A DNA stretch of 64,000 bases from an uncultured Clostridia bacterium (GCA_947626755.1 CANQTP010000002.1:1-64000); one strand, 5' to 3'; shown: positions 1-8,074, counted from the stretch's first letter. The notes: generated from the letters alone by a model not told the origin. A program made the numbers and translations.

Positions 1-56
1 CTATATTTTTATAGTGACAATTTGAAAACTTTATCCCGGCAAAACTGCGTTATTAC

Positions 57-794
57 TTGTTTTTCGGTGTTTTGCTCGGGGCTATAAAATATATTAAAAA
101 ACTTGTAGGTGCAAAAGAGTACATAAATAATATAAATCGTTATTGCTTATGGTTGGTAGATGTTTCACCAAGTGAATTACGCTCTATGCCATTAGTAATG
201 CAAAGAATAGAAAAATGTAGAAAAATGCGTTTAAATAGTACTGATAAGGCTACAAGGAAATTGGCTGAAACACCTATGCTATTTCGTGAAACATATAATC
301 CCGATACATATGTTATAATTCCAAGTGCATCATCTGAAAACAGAAGATATATTCCTATTGGTTTTTTGGGTAACGATGTTATATCAACAAATGCTAACCT
401 TATTATTCCAAATGCCACAATATATCATTTTGGAATATTAACATCAAATGTTCATATGGCTTGGATGCGAGCAGTAGCAGGACGTCTTGAAATGCGTTAT
501 CGTTATTCAAAAGATATTGTCTATAACAATTTCCCTTGGTGTACTCCGACTCCCGAACAAAAGGCAAAGATAGAGCAAACGGCGCAGGGAATTTTAGATG
601 CAAGAGAAAAATATCCCGACTGTTCTCTTGCCGATCTTTACGATGAAACCACAATGCCGCCTGAACTCCGCAAAGCACATCAGCTTAACGACAAAGCTGT
701 TATGCAGGCTTACGGGTTCAGCATCAAAATGACGGAAAGCGAGTGCGTGGCGGAGCTGATGAAGATGTATCAGAGGTTGAGCGGAGGAGAGTAA
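57..794 (+). pseudogene. C-terminal remnant of MmeI-like DNA methyltransferase
   Basis: The 245 residues match the C-terminal part of large class I SAM-dependent DNA methyltransferases of the MmeI/type IIL kind: KEYINNINRYCLWLVD, SSENRRYIPIGF, YHFGILTSNVHMAW and GRLEMRYRYSKDIVYNNFPW are typical of that region. Full-length members are about 900 residues, so the catalytic NPPY domain is absent here. The reading frame upstream meets a TGA at 15-17, and family-like sequence starts only around nucleotide 87, so the 5' part was lost by frameshift or rearrangement rather than simply cut by the window edge. The apparent start at 57 is a TTG without a convincing RBS. It probably no longer works as an enzyme. 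The family call is from recalled family sequence, not a search. Confidence 0.6.
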
Positions 795-795
795 A

Positions 796-1686
796 ATGGA
801 ATAATTAGTTTATCATTATTGCAGTTTAAATACTTTTTTAAGTATCATTAAAGGAAAAGAACTTTGGCTTACAGATGTTACAAAAAGCAATGATTCTCAA
901 GAATTAAAAGTCGCAGTAAGCATATTGAATGATGAATTAGATAAAAAGTGTTTGAACAATAAGGAATACATTATTTTACTAAATGAATGCAAAAGCATTA
1001 TAAGCAAATTTGATTTTTTTGAGTGCCTTTTTCATATATGCTGTTTTTCTTCTAACCGCGACTCTTTAGAACAATGGGCTATGTATGCCGACGATGCAAA
1101 AGGTATTGCAATTGGAATTAATGAAATTTCTCTTCGCAATTTTGCGATATGTAATGAAAATATGAATTTTGAAAAAGTTTGCTATGATGACAGCGAATTA
1201 AGGAATACAATAAGCCAAAGTATAGATGAAATGCTTGATAAATATAATAATACATCAAATACTGAAGATGATGTATTATTGAATTTTGCATATATGGTAC
1301 TTAATAATGTATTAAAAAAAGCATATTTTTACAAAGACAGTCATTTTAAAAATGAAAATGAATATAGATTAGTCTATAATTCTAAGCCTATTAATCCTAA
1401 GCAAGAAATTAATGGAATTACATTTTTTAATCAAGAAATAGAAAATAATGAGGTTAAATTAAATTCACTAAATGATATATTAACAAAAATAGATTTTTAT
1501 GTTTCAAATGGAAAATTAATATCATATAGAGCGTTAAAGCCTTACTGGTTCTGTCAGCAGATCAACGAAATTATAATTGGTCCAAAATCTAATGTAAGTT
1601 GTGAAGATATACAATTGCTTTTGCAAACGCATAATATGTACAAAAGTAATATAAATATTGCAAAGTCTGCAATACCATATCAATAA
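796..1686 (+). pseudogene. DUF2971 family gene interrupted by TAA at codon 3
   Basis: Read from ATG 796, the frame gives ME, then TAA (802-804), then LVYHYCSLNTFLSI and KGKELWLTD, which is the usual N-terminus of DUF2971 proteins. The LEQWAMYADDAKGIAIGI stretch farther on is the family core. The frame is then open to 1686. The next in-frame ATG is 925, which would drop the conserved YHY and WL motifs. The gene therefore looks intact apart from one nonsense codon, possibly from CAA, GAA or AAA. DUF2971 proteins have no firm function and are often found in defence-rich or mobile regions. A shortened product from 925 (253 aa) is possible but would lack the N-terminal motifs. Confidence 0.65.
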
Positions 1687-1717
1687 TTAAAAACATAGAT
1701 TTTGGAAAATGAATTAT

Positions 1718-3715
1718 TCAATTTATCATTTTGGGATTTTCAGATGATATTTTTCTAAGATTATCAACCAATGCAGGGAACTCAAAGATAGGAATTTTGT
1801 ATGTTTCACAAACCTGTTTGGCAAGGTCAATATATTTTTTGGCATTGTAAGGTTCATGATTGCTCATATAGAAATTTCCGAGGTTGTTATAAATATTAAA
1901 GCATAATGCAACTTCTCTTTTTGAATAATCCCGTTTAAATTCAAGTACGTCAGGAACGAGCTTCATTGCCTTTCTTGTGTATTTTATTGCACTTGCGGAA
2001 CTGTTTTCAAAAAGCATTGCATACGCCGCTTTTGACATAAAATATATTGCTTTGGAAAGGTCGTCCGAAATATTGTCAAAATGCTTTTCCATTTCCGAAA
2101 TGTATAAGAGCATTCTGTCTTTATCTTCAAAAGTTTCTGCATAAGGACAAGCATTTACTAAAAAATAAAAGTAACGTTCAATATCATTTTTCTTTGCAAA
2201 TTCAACGATCCTGTCGGAAATTTCAAGAATTACGGCTTGCCGCATAATATTTCTTTCACTATATAAATGATATTGAAATTCTCCTATCAGAGTATCTAAA
2301 AAATTCTTTATGTTATCCATATCGGGAGAAAAATCAGCGGCGGCAGCTTCGGAAATAAGTGGGTGAACAGTTATCAGATGATCTTCGTAATTGACTAATC
2401 CGATCTCATTAAGTTCGTTTACTTCATTCATATTTTTTAGATCCGTAAGCTGCATAAAGTATCTGTCGGTTATACCTGAAACAGGTATAAGTGAAAGCAG
2501 CCGCATAACATTTTTCTGCTCGTCTGTAAGAGCAAAAAGTCTGAAAAGCTGATGAATGTGTTCATAATAAGTAGCCGACTTGTCCTTTCGTATTTTGTCG
2601 GAAATGTCAAGTGAAACGTGTTCTGTCCGTATCTTTTCCAGAAGTTCATCGGCTGAATATGTGCTTTTCTTCATTAATCGCAGGATCAGTTCACAGGCGA
2701 GTGTGTGTTCATGCAGAGCGGAAAAAATTTCTCTCAAAACTTCTTTATCTGCGTATTTTACTTCAAGTTGTTCTGCCATTTCAAAAAACGAATCTATGTC
2801 AATATTCTTGATTTCAAGAGCATCAAAATCATTTTCCGGATGAGTTCTTGTTGTAAATATTGTCTTACATCCAAGTTCAAGAATATCATTAAAATTCAAA
2901 TCATCATCCGGGAAAATATCAAAATTATCTATTATTATAAGCGTATCACTACCCATTGTGCGCAGATAATCCAAATGCCGAGAATACAAGTTTTCAATAG
3001 TTTCATCAGGTCTATCACCTTTGAAATTGATGTACGCTATTGTATTTTTCAGATTTTCCGAAAATGTCAGGAACAAAATATTTGTGAATTTTGACTTTTT
3101 ATCCTTGATAAATTTTTTTACAAATTCACTTTTTCCAATACCGCCGATACCTGAAATGAATATTTTATCGTGAGCTTCAAGCATTTCTGATAATGTTTGA
3201 AGCTCTTTTTTACGTCCGCAGAAATATTTACAGCATGATATGGCAGGAATATTTATTCTCTCCGACATCAGCGGCGATCTTGCGTCGGGTTTGTTGGGAC
3301 GATTAAGTGAAAATATTACAACATCTGCAAGGAACGAAGAAATTTCATTTTCTGTTTTCGGATATTTGCTTAAAAGAAGTTCTCTGTCTTTATCGTCCAT
3401 ACTGTCGGAAATTATCAGATCACGGACAGCGGAGCATGAGCCGAATTTATCCGATATATTCGGAAGTATCAATTCACGAATATCTTTTGACATTATATTG
3501 CGGTTTTCGGGATCGTTGTAATAAAGCCTGCACTCTTTCTCAACAGATTTCTTTCCGCTTTTTATTTTTGAAACCGTATATTCCTCAACAGAAAACAGTT
3601 TACGGCTTTCAACAAGATAGCTGTTAAAAATGTTGATATATATCTGATTATGGGTAACAGCCGTTGAATAGTCGGCTATAAGAGAAAGTACTGCAGGAAA
3701 ATCCAAAACACTCAT
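1718..3715 (-). CDS. STAND (NB-ARC-type) ATPase with C-terminal TPR-like helices
   Basis: A 665-residue protein starting at the ATG at 3715, which has a GGAGGT box (complement of 3723-3728) ahead of it; a longer frame to 3778 has no RBS. Residues 1-170 form an unrecognised N-terminal domain. CGRKKEL precedes the nucleotide-binding module: Walker A GIGGIGKSEF near 190, Walker B TLIIIDNFD near 260, and the NB-ARC-style TTRTHP near 290. A helical arm follows, and the last 100 residues (NIYNNLGNFYMSNHEP region) resemble TPRs. STAND ATPases are molecular switches; in bacteria they include regulators and anti-phage sensors. Nearby methyltransferase and DUF2971 remnants suggest a defence-type role on the mobile element. 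No effector domain is recognisable, so the function is open. Confidence 0.75.
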   Translation of the reverse strand: MSVLDFPAVLSLIADYSTAVTHNQIYINIFNSYLVESRKLFSVEEYTVSKIKSGKKSVEKECRLYYNDPENRNIMSKDIRELILPNISDKFGSCSAVRDLIISDSMDDKDRELLLSKYPKTENEISSFLADVVIFSLNRPNKPDARSPLMSERINIPAISCCKYFCGRKKELQTLSEMLEAHDKIFISGIGGIGKSEFVKKFIKDKKSKFTNILFLTFSENLKNTIAYINFKGDRPDETIENLYSRHLDYLRTMGSDTLIIIDNFDIFPDDDLNFNDILELGCKTIFTTRTHPENDFDALEIKNIDIDSFFEMAEQLEVKYADKEVLREIFSALHEHTLACELILRLMKKSTYSADELLEKIRTEHVSLDISDKIRKDKSATYYEHIHQLFRLFALTDEQKNVMRLLSLIPVSGITDRYFMQLTDLKNMNEVNELNEIGLVNYEDHLITVHPLISEAAAADFSPDMDNIKNFLDTLIGEFQYHLYSERNIMRQAVILEISDRIVEFAKKNDIERYFYFLVNACPYAETFEDKDRMLLYISEMEKHFDNISDDLSKAIYFMSKAAYAMLFENSSASAIKYTRKAMKLVPDVLEFKRDYSKREVALCFNIYNNLGNFYMSNHEPYNAKKYIDLAKQVCETYKIPIFEFPALVDNLRKISSENPKMIN

Positions 3716-3789
3716 TTTCAGCACCTCCGAAATTAGGGCAACTTTTGGGCAACTTTTTGTCCTGTCAGGACTGTTCAAAAAAAGTTATA

Positions 3790-3833
3790 CTGTAATTACA
3801 GGCGGACGAATACCGTTCACCGCGGGAACGGTA
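3790..3833. promoter_or_regulatory. two palindromes upstream of parM, candidate operator/centromere
   Basis: CTGTAATTACAG at 3790-3801 is a perfect 12-bp palindrome. TACCGTTC at 3811-3818 and GAACGGTA at 3826-3833 are perfect 8-bp arms around a 7-nt spacer. A further CTGTAAT half site lies at 3842-3848. The set sits between the divergent STAND ATPase gene and parM, where type II partition systems usually hold the ParR-binding parC site, which also represses the operon. No clear promoter could be picked out. Confidence 0.5.
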
Positions 3834-3872
3834 CAGTTTATCTGTAATAAGTATATCACATGGAGGTAAAAA

Positions 3873-4790
3873 ATGCAAGTATTCAAAAACTTAAAGATAA
3901 TCGGGATAGATCACGGTTACGGCAACATCAAAACGGCAAATACCGTAACGCCCACGGGAGTCACTGTTTACGATACTGAACCGACATTTGAGGGAAATGT
4001 TCTTCTCTATGACGGACTGTACTATCGCTTTGGTGAGGGACACAAGCCGTTTATTTCCGACAAGACCGAGGACAATGATTTTTATGCTGCCACACTTTTC
4101 GGGATCGCCAAAGAATTGTCAAGGGAAAATATCTATGAAGCGGACGTTTACATTGCCGCAGGATTGCCCTTGACGTGGGTTAAAAGTCAAAGGGAGAATT
4201 TCAGAAAATATCTTCTGAAAAATTCCGAAGTGACTTTTACTTTCAAGAAAAAACGTTTTGAGATACATATTGTAGGCTGTTCCGTCTATCCGCAGGGTTA
4301 TGCGGCGGTGATCGGCAAACTTGGCGAAATGAACGGCGTAAATATGCTCGCAGATATAGGCAATGGCACAATAAACATTATGTATATCAACAACAAACGC
4401 CCCGTGGAAAGCAAGTGCTACACTGAAAAGTTGGGTATAGATCAATGTATGACAGCCGCAAAGAACGCTGTTCTTGACAAATTCGGAATTAAGATAGAAG
4501 ATACGATAATTGAAAACATTATCCGTAACGGCAATGCCAATATCGGCAAAAAGTATCTTGACTGCATTACGGCGCAGATCAGGATTTATTCCGAAAAGGT
4601 TCTTGACACTCTTGAAAAGTACGAGTATAATTCCGAACTTATGAAATTATACATAACAGGCGGCGGTGTTTCGGTCATCAAAAATTTTGCAGAAATTGAT
4701 CTTTCCAACGTTGTGCTTATTGAAGATATTTGCGCGGCGGCTAAAGGCTATGAAACAATTTGCCTTAATTCGTTAAGGAGGAGCAGCTGA
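3873..4790 (+). CDS. parM: ParM/StbA-type actin-like plasmid partition ATPase
   Basis: A 305-residue actin-fold ATPase. The three nucleotide-binding signatures are visible: GIDHGYGNIKTAN near residue 11 (phosphate 1), LADIGNGTINIMYI near 158 (phosphate 2) and LYITGGGVSVI near 267 (adenosine). ParM proteins polymerise on a ParR-centromere complex and push plasmid copies apart. The start follows a GGAGG box. The stop overlaps the start of the next gene by one base (TGATG), so the two are translationally coupled. Its presence shows that the element is, or derives from, a plasmid-like or circularising replicon rather than a simple transposon. Assignment to the ParM/Alp family is secure; the subfamily is not. 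Confidence 0.85.
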   Translation: MQVFKNLKIIGIDHGYGNIKTANTVTPTGVTVYDTEPTFEGNVLLYDGLYYRFGEGHKPFISDKTEDNDFYAATLFGIAKELSRENIYEADVYIAAGLPLTWVKSQRENFRKYLLKNSEVTFTFKKKRFEIHIVGCSVYPQGYAAVIGKLGEMNGVNMLADIGNGTINIMYINNKRPVESKCYTEKLGIDQCMTAAKNAVLDKFGIKIEDTIIENIIRNGNANIGKKYLDCITAQIRIYSEKVLDTLEKYEYNSELMKLYITGGGVSVIKNFAEIDLSNVVLIEDICAAAKGYETICLNSLRRSS

Positions 4791-5167
4791 TGATCTGGAG
4801 CACAAATTTAAGATTCAATCTTGATAAATCACCATACCGTGAAGCATATGCTCTCCTTAAAAATATGGACAGGAAAACTCACAAGTCTATTAATAAGGTC
4901 GTGGCAAATGCAGTAACGGAATATTTCAAACGGCTTGAAAGATCGGAAACCGATCCGTATTTTGAAACACGGGAACGAGAAGAAACTTTCGTGAACCGCA
5001 TTGTTGAAGCCGTAAGGATCAGCGTTGAAAAGGCAATGCCGACTTTTATGGCGGCGTATATTTCAAGCAAATTATCGGAAATTTCTTTTACCGAAAAATC
5101 TGCTTCAAAAAACGGCAGTTCCGATACCGCCGAAAGCGAGATAGATTTCGATTTTGTAGGAAATTAA
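4790..5167 (+). CDS. parR: ParR-like centromere-binding partner of ParM
   Basis: A 125-residue protein, start ATG 4790 overlapping the parM stop, with GGAGGAG upstream. Residues 5-45 (RFNLDKSPYREAYALLK, then KSINKVVANAVTEYF) look like a ribbon-helix-helix DNA-binding domain. The acidic, Ser-rich tail (SSDTAESEIDFDF) resembles the C-terminal peptide by which ParR proteins contact the ParM filament. Position directly after an actin-like ATPase supports the call; sequence identity among ParR proteins is low, so it rests mostly on context. Confidence 0.7.
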   Translation: MIWSTNLRFNLDKSPYREAYALLKNMDRKTHKSINKVVANAVTEYFKRLERSETDPYFETREREETFVNRIVEAVRISVEKAMPTFMAAYISSKLSEISFTEKSASKNGSSDTAESEIDFDFVGN

Positions 5168-5195
5168 TGCGCTGCCGGTACGGTTTTAAAATTTA

Positions 5196-5333
5196 GCAGT
5201 ATCACTGATTTGCTGATTTTATACCGATTTTTAATTGTGTTTTTCTCATCAAAATTATCGGTATCATTTTAAAGCAGGAGAATATATTTTCTGAAAGAAG
5301 CAGTATCGGTAAATGCCAAAAGCGGTATCGGAA
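5196..5333. repeat. iterated GTATCGG / ATCGGTAT motifs after parR
   Basis: Between parR and the hairpin cluster a degenerate motif recurs: GCAGTATCAC at 5196, ATACCGAT (opposite strand) at 5221, TTATCGGTATC at 5255, GCAGTATCGG at 5300 and GCGGTATCGG at 5322. Spacing is irregular. Such iterons are typical of partition centromeres, replication origins or relaxosome accessory-protein sites. No gene is seen in this stretch. Confidence 0.45.
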
Positions 5334-5357
5334 AGAAAACGTTTGCTGAAAGAGAGT

Positions 5358-5542
5358 GTACTTACTGCGGCAATACGCCGCAGTAAGTACAGATTTTCGC
5401 AGACAAAAAGCAAAAACGGATAGCCACAAATGGCTATCCTGATCGCTCCGTAGGAGCGAAAAGCGAGGTACGTCAACAGGCTATCCAAAGTCCACCTGTT
5501 GACCGCCGCAAGCGGCGCCTCGTTCGGGGGAAATCCCCCGAA
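5358..5542. other. candidate origin of transfer (oriT), six hairpins
   Basis: The 420-nt gap before mobC holds a dense run of inverted repeats: 14-bp arms at 5358-5371/5377-5390, 9-bp arms at 5418-5426/5431-5439, 7-bp arms at 5443-5449/5453-5459, 9-bp arms GTCAACAGG/CCTGTTGAC at 5472-5480/5495-5503, 6-bp arms at 5504-5509/5512-5517 and 8-bp arms TTCGGGGG/CCCCCGAA at 5523-5530/5535-5542. OriT sites normally lie just upstream of the mobC/relaxase genes and contain such structures. The nick site itself could not be recognised. The first hairpin could instead end the parMR transcript, although it lacks a T-run. Confidence 0.6.
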
Positions 5543-5588
5543 TGCCCCCAAAAAGATGTGTGCGAAACCGCACAGAAAGGATAAAAAT

Positions 5589-5921
5589 ATGGAAGAAAAC
5601 AGACTGCGAAACAAACAGATGATAGTACGGTTTACGGAAAAAGAATTTGCCGAATTTATCTCAAAAATGAAAAGATCAGGTTCAAAAAGCCGTTCCGATT
5701 TTATTATGGCACTTGTACGCCATAAAGATATAATCGTTCCGAATGGTCTTACAGAGCTTACTACCGAATTGAAAAGACAAGGCAATAACCTTAATCAGCT
5801 TGCAAGACATTTCAATCAGACAGGTGAACTCGGCGGAATTTTTGAAATTACAATTGAAAGTTGTGTCAAAGCATATGAAGAAGTAAGACTTTTTATCTGC
5901 AAGCTGAACAGGAGGATATAA
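5589..5921 (+). CDS. mobC: MobC-family relaxosome accessory protein
   Basis: A 110-residue protein starting at ATG 5589 with GAAAGG upstream; a longer frame from 5499 would run through the oriT hairpins and is not used. MIVRFTEKEFAEF near residue 11 and SRSDFIMALV near 33 fit the ribbon-helix-helix part of MobC; LKRQGNNLNQLARHFNQ near 67 is the strongly conserved MobC motif. MobC binds oriT and helps the relaxase open the strands at the nick. The stop lies one base before the relaxase start, so the two form an operon. Confidence 0.85.
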   Translation: MEENRLRNKQMIVRFTEKEFAEFISKMKRSGSKSRSDFIMALVRHKDIIVPNGLTELTTELKRQGNNLNQLARHFNQTGELGGIFEITIESCVKAYEEVRLFICKLNRRI

Positions 5922-5922
5922 T

Positions 5923-6939
5923 ATGCCGATATTCAAGGCTGCCGAGAGTAAAAAGTGCAAAGGCAAGGGCGGCTTTAAAACTTCGCCGCGTCCTACTCTT
6001 ACATATATAACCCAAAAGGCATATATGGTTTCCTCAATTATGCTTAATGATAAAACGGACTATGCAAAGCAATTCAGAATGACGGCTGATATGTTCGGAA
6101 AAGCACAAAGCAAAAACAGCAGAAAGTTTTATCACTTCATTCATTCTTTTTCGCCGGAAGATAATATTTCTCCCGAAAAAGCTCATGCTTTGACAGAAGA
6201 ATTGTGCAAAAAATTTTTTCCGCACAGTGAAATTGTTATTGCAACTCACAATGACCGCAGGCATATTCATTCTCATATTGTGATCAATTCCGTAAATTTT
6301 GACAACGGAAAAATGTTGCAGATCTCGCCGAAAAGATACACTGAAATTAAATATTTTTCTAACGAAATAGCAGCGCGTGAAAATCTTACCGTTGTAAATT
6401 TTCGTAAACCTACAAAAGAAGCTGTACGTCAAAGTCAAGCGGAAAGACAGATAATTCTTCGGGGAGGAACAAGCTGGAAACAGGAATTGACGGAAGTTAT
6501 CGATCTTGCACTTAAATCTGTTTCCTGCATTGAAGATTTTGAACGATTTCTTAAACAATACGGGATCGTTCTTACACGCAATACAGAAAAAACGATCGCC
6601 TACAAGCACCCCCAAAAAGCAAAAGCTATCCGTGGAGAAAAGTTAGGCGCAAAATACACGAAAGGAGCGATATTAAGTGAGTTTAATAAATTTGCAGACA
6701 GGAGCAACGGCGGCGGAAGAAAAGATTTCGGTGGATACGGACAGGATGATCTCGGAATTACAGACGCGGATATACAAGCAGGATTTATTGATCAGGAAAT
6801 TAAACGCAGAAGCCGACAGAATGAGCGAGCAGTACGGGAACAGCAGGAACTTGACCGAAGAAATAGAGAGCTTGAAGCAGAAGCTGAACGAGAGCGAGAA
6901 CGGCAGGAAAGATTCAGAAGAAACCGCTATTCGCGCTGA
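5923..6939 (+). CDS. mobA: MOB_P-type relaxase (VirD2/MobA family)
   Basis: A 338-residue mobilisation nuclease with GGAGG ahead of ATG 5923. The N-terminal 200 residues are the relaxase domain: YHFIHSFSPED near 68 and the metal-binding HNDRRHIHSHIVIN motif (HxDxxHxHxH) near 118. The catalytic tyrosine is probably one of those in the TYITQKAY segment near residues 27-34. The C-terminus (about 290-338) is Arg/Glu-rich and likely coiled. The protein nicks oriT and pilots single-stranded DNA. No coupling protein or type IV secretion genes are in the window, so the element is mobilisable rather than self-transmissible as far as visible. Its last 263 nt overlap the next gene in another frame. Confidence 0.88.
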   Translation: MPIFKAAESKKCKGKGGFKTSPRPTLTYITQKAYMVSSIMLNDKTDYAKQFRMTADMFGKAQSKNSRKFYHFIHSFSPEDNISPEKAHALTEELCKKFFPHSEIVIATHNDRRHIHSHIVINSVNFDNGKMLQISPKRYTEIKYFSNEIAARENLTVVNFRKPTKEAVRQSQAERQIILRGGTSWKQELTEVIDLALKSVSCIEDFERFLKQYGIVLTRNTEKTIAYKHPQKAKAIRGEKLGAKYTKGAILSEFNKFADRSNGGGRKDFGGYGQDDLGITDADIQAGFIDQEIKRRSRQNERAVREQQELDRRNRELEAEAERERERQERFRRNRYSR

Positions 6940-7771
6940 AAGTGAAAAGAAAGCCTTGCAAAATGAGATCGAACGTTTAAACAAAAGACCGCCGCGGATC
7001 GAATATAAAGACAGATGTTACCGCTGCGATCAGGATAAGTATCAATATGCTTTAGCTCAACTTGAAAAGGAACAGTTCATACTCAAAGGAATACAAAGCA
7101 AAGCAGAAGCAGACCGCGATTATTTCAATCGCCTTGTAAATCGTTATGATTCTGTCATAAATGAACGTGTAGCAAAAATAGTAAAAAGAAAAACCATTCC
7201 TCAAAGAATATCCGCTTTTGCAGAACATATTACTGCACATACAAATACAATATTTTTCTTTGCCCCGTTGCTGTACGCTTTATTTGTTACTGTTCTTGCG
7301 CTTTTAAGAAATACCGTTGTAAGAAATGATTTTATTCCGGCGGTAAAAACGGCAAGCGGCTCTTTTATCAAAGTATTCAACAAAATTAAACGGCTGCTCT
7401 CAGAAGCGGCAGGGCTTACGGCGTACATTGATAACGTTACTGCACAAAAAATTTTCCGGTGGGTAATACCGATACTGCTGATATTTGCAATTTTAACGGC
7501 GATATTCTTTATCGGGAAGTTTGCCTTTAAAATTATTCGTGCAGTAATAAAAAATTTCAAGGAAGAAATTTTTACCAAAACTGTTCTTGCATTTTTACTT
7601 CTTGATCTTGGTACGGTGGTTTTTATGGGCGATATGGTAAAAACAGTTATTCATTTGAATTTGTTTCTTATGTTTATAATTGCATTGATCTCTTTTATAT
7701 TGCTTAAGATCACTGTTCCGATCATTATTTACTTACTTGTAAAACATTTTGAGAAAGGAGATCAACGATAA
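6677..7771 (+). CDS. coiled-coil protein with four membrane segments, overlaps relaxase
   Basis: A 364-residue protein from a GTG start at 6677 with AAAGGAG about nine bases before it, in a different frame from the relaxase, whose end it overlaps by 263 nt. Residues 20-105 are a predicted coiled coil (EEIESLKQKLNESE). A pair of cysteines (DRCYRCDQDK) lies near 112-115. Four hydrophobic segments follow near 192-210, 261-285, 304-325 and 329-355. I do not recognise the family. Position between relaxase and integrase, and co-translation with both neighbours, suggests a role in element mobility, for example in docking the relaxosome at the membrane, as proposed for some small Mob-operon membrane proteins; this is inference. 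Confidence 0.7.
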   Translation: MSLINLQTGATAAEEKISVDTDRMISELQTRIYKQDLLIRKLNAEADRMSEQYGNSRNLTEEIESLKQKLNESENGRKDSEETAIRAESEKKALQNEIERLNKRPPRIEYKDRCYRCDQDKYQYALAQLEKEQFILKGIQSKAEADRDYFNRLVNRYDSVINERVAKIVKRKTIPQRISAFAEHITAHTNTIFFFAPLLYALFVTVLALLRNTVVRNDFIPAVKTASGSFIKVFNKIKRLLSEAAGLTAYIDNVTAQKIFRWVIPILLIFAILTAIFFIGKFAFKIIRAVIKNFKEEIFTKTVLAFLLLDLGTVVFMGDMVKTVIHLNLFLMFIIALISFILLKITVPIIIYLLVKHFEKGDQR

Positions 7772-7995
7772 TGAAAAAGGAGAAACGTATAGCGTTATAT
7801 AAAAAGATATGGTGTAAGATCAGGTATTGGCAAAGTATAAGAGACGTTACAGACGCTGAACTTGCAGCTTGTTTGCGCGTATCGGAACGTACTTTGCACG
7901 AGTATGACAAAAATGCCAAAAACATCACTCTTGAAAAAATTGACAATTTTTTGTATTTAAATGGTATGGAATTTGCCAATCTAATGGAACTTTGA
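7771..7995 (+). CDS. small helix-turn-helix protein
   Basis: A 74-residue protein whose ATG overlaps the previous stop (TAATG), with GAAAGGAG upstream. Residues 20-60 (RDVTDAELAACLRVSERTLHEYDK, split by the turn) fit a Cro/XRE-like helix-turn-helix. It sits directly before the integrase promoter and its 10-bp inverted repeat, so it is a candidate regulator of integrase or an excisionase-like factor. It is basic and has no other domain. Confidence 0.7.
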   Translation: MKKEKRIALYKKIWCKIRYWQSIRDVTDAELAACLRVSERTLHEYDKNAKNITLEKIDNFLYLNGMEFANLMEL

Positions 7996-8010
7996 AAAAA
8001 TAAAAAAGTC

Positions 8011-8074
8011 TGGACAAATTTTACAGAATGTGATATAATAGCATTATTGTAGCTATATTTCGCGTTCTGTAAAA
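8011..8074 (+). promoter_or_regulatory. integrase promoter spanned by a 10-bp inverted repeat
   Basis: TGGACA (8011-8016), 17 nt, TATAAT (8034-8039) form a near-consensus sigma-A promoter. TTTTACAGAA (8019-8028) and TTCTGTAAAA (8065-8074) are perfect inverted arms on either side of the -10, one inside the spacer and one in the leader. A dimeric repressor bound there could close the promoter. The HTH gene just upstream is the obvious candidate. Confidence 0.7.

Noticed and set aside
5499-5588. N-terminal extension of mobC
   Set aside because: It runs through the oriT hairpins, lacks an RBS and is not MobC-like; ATG 5589 has an RBS.
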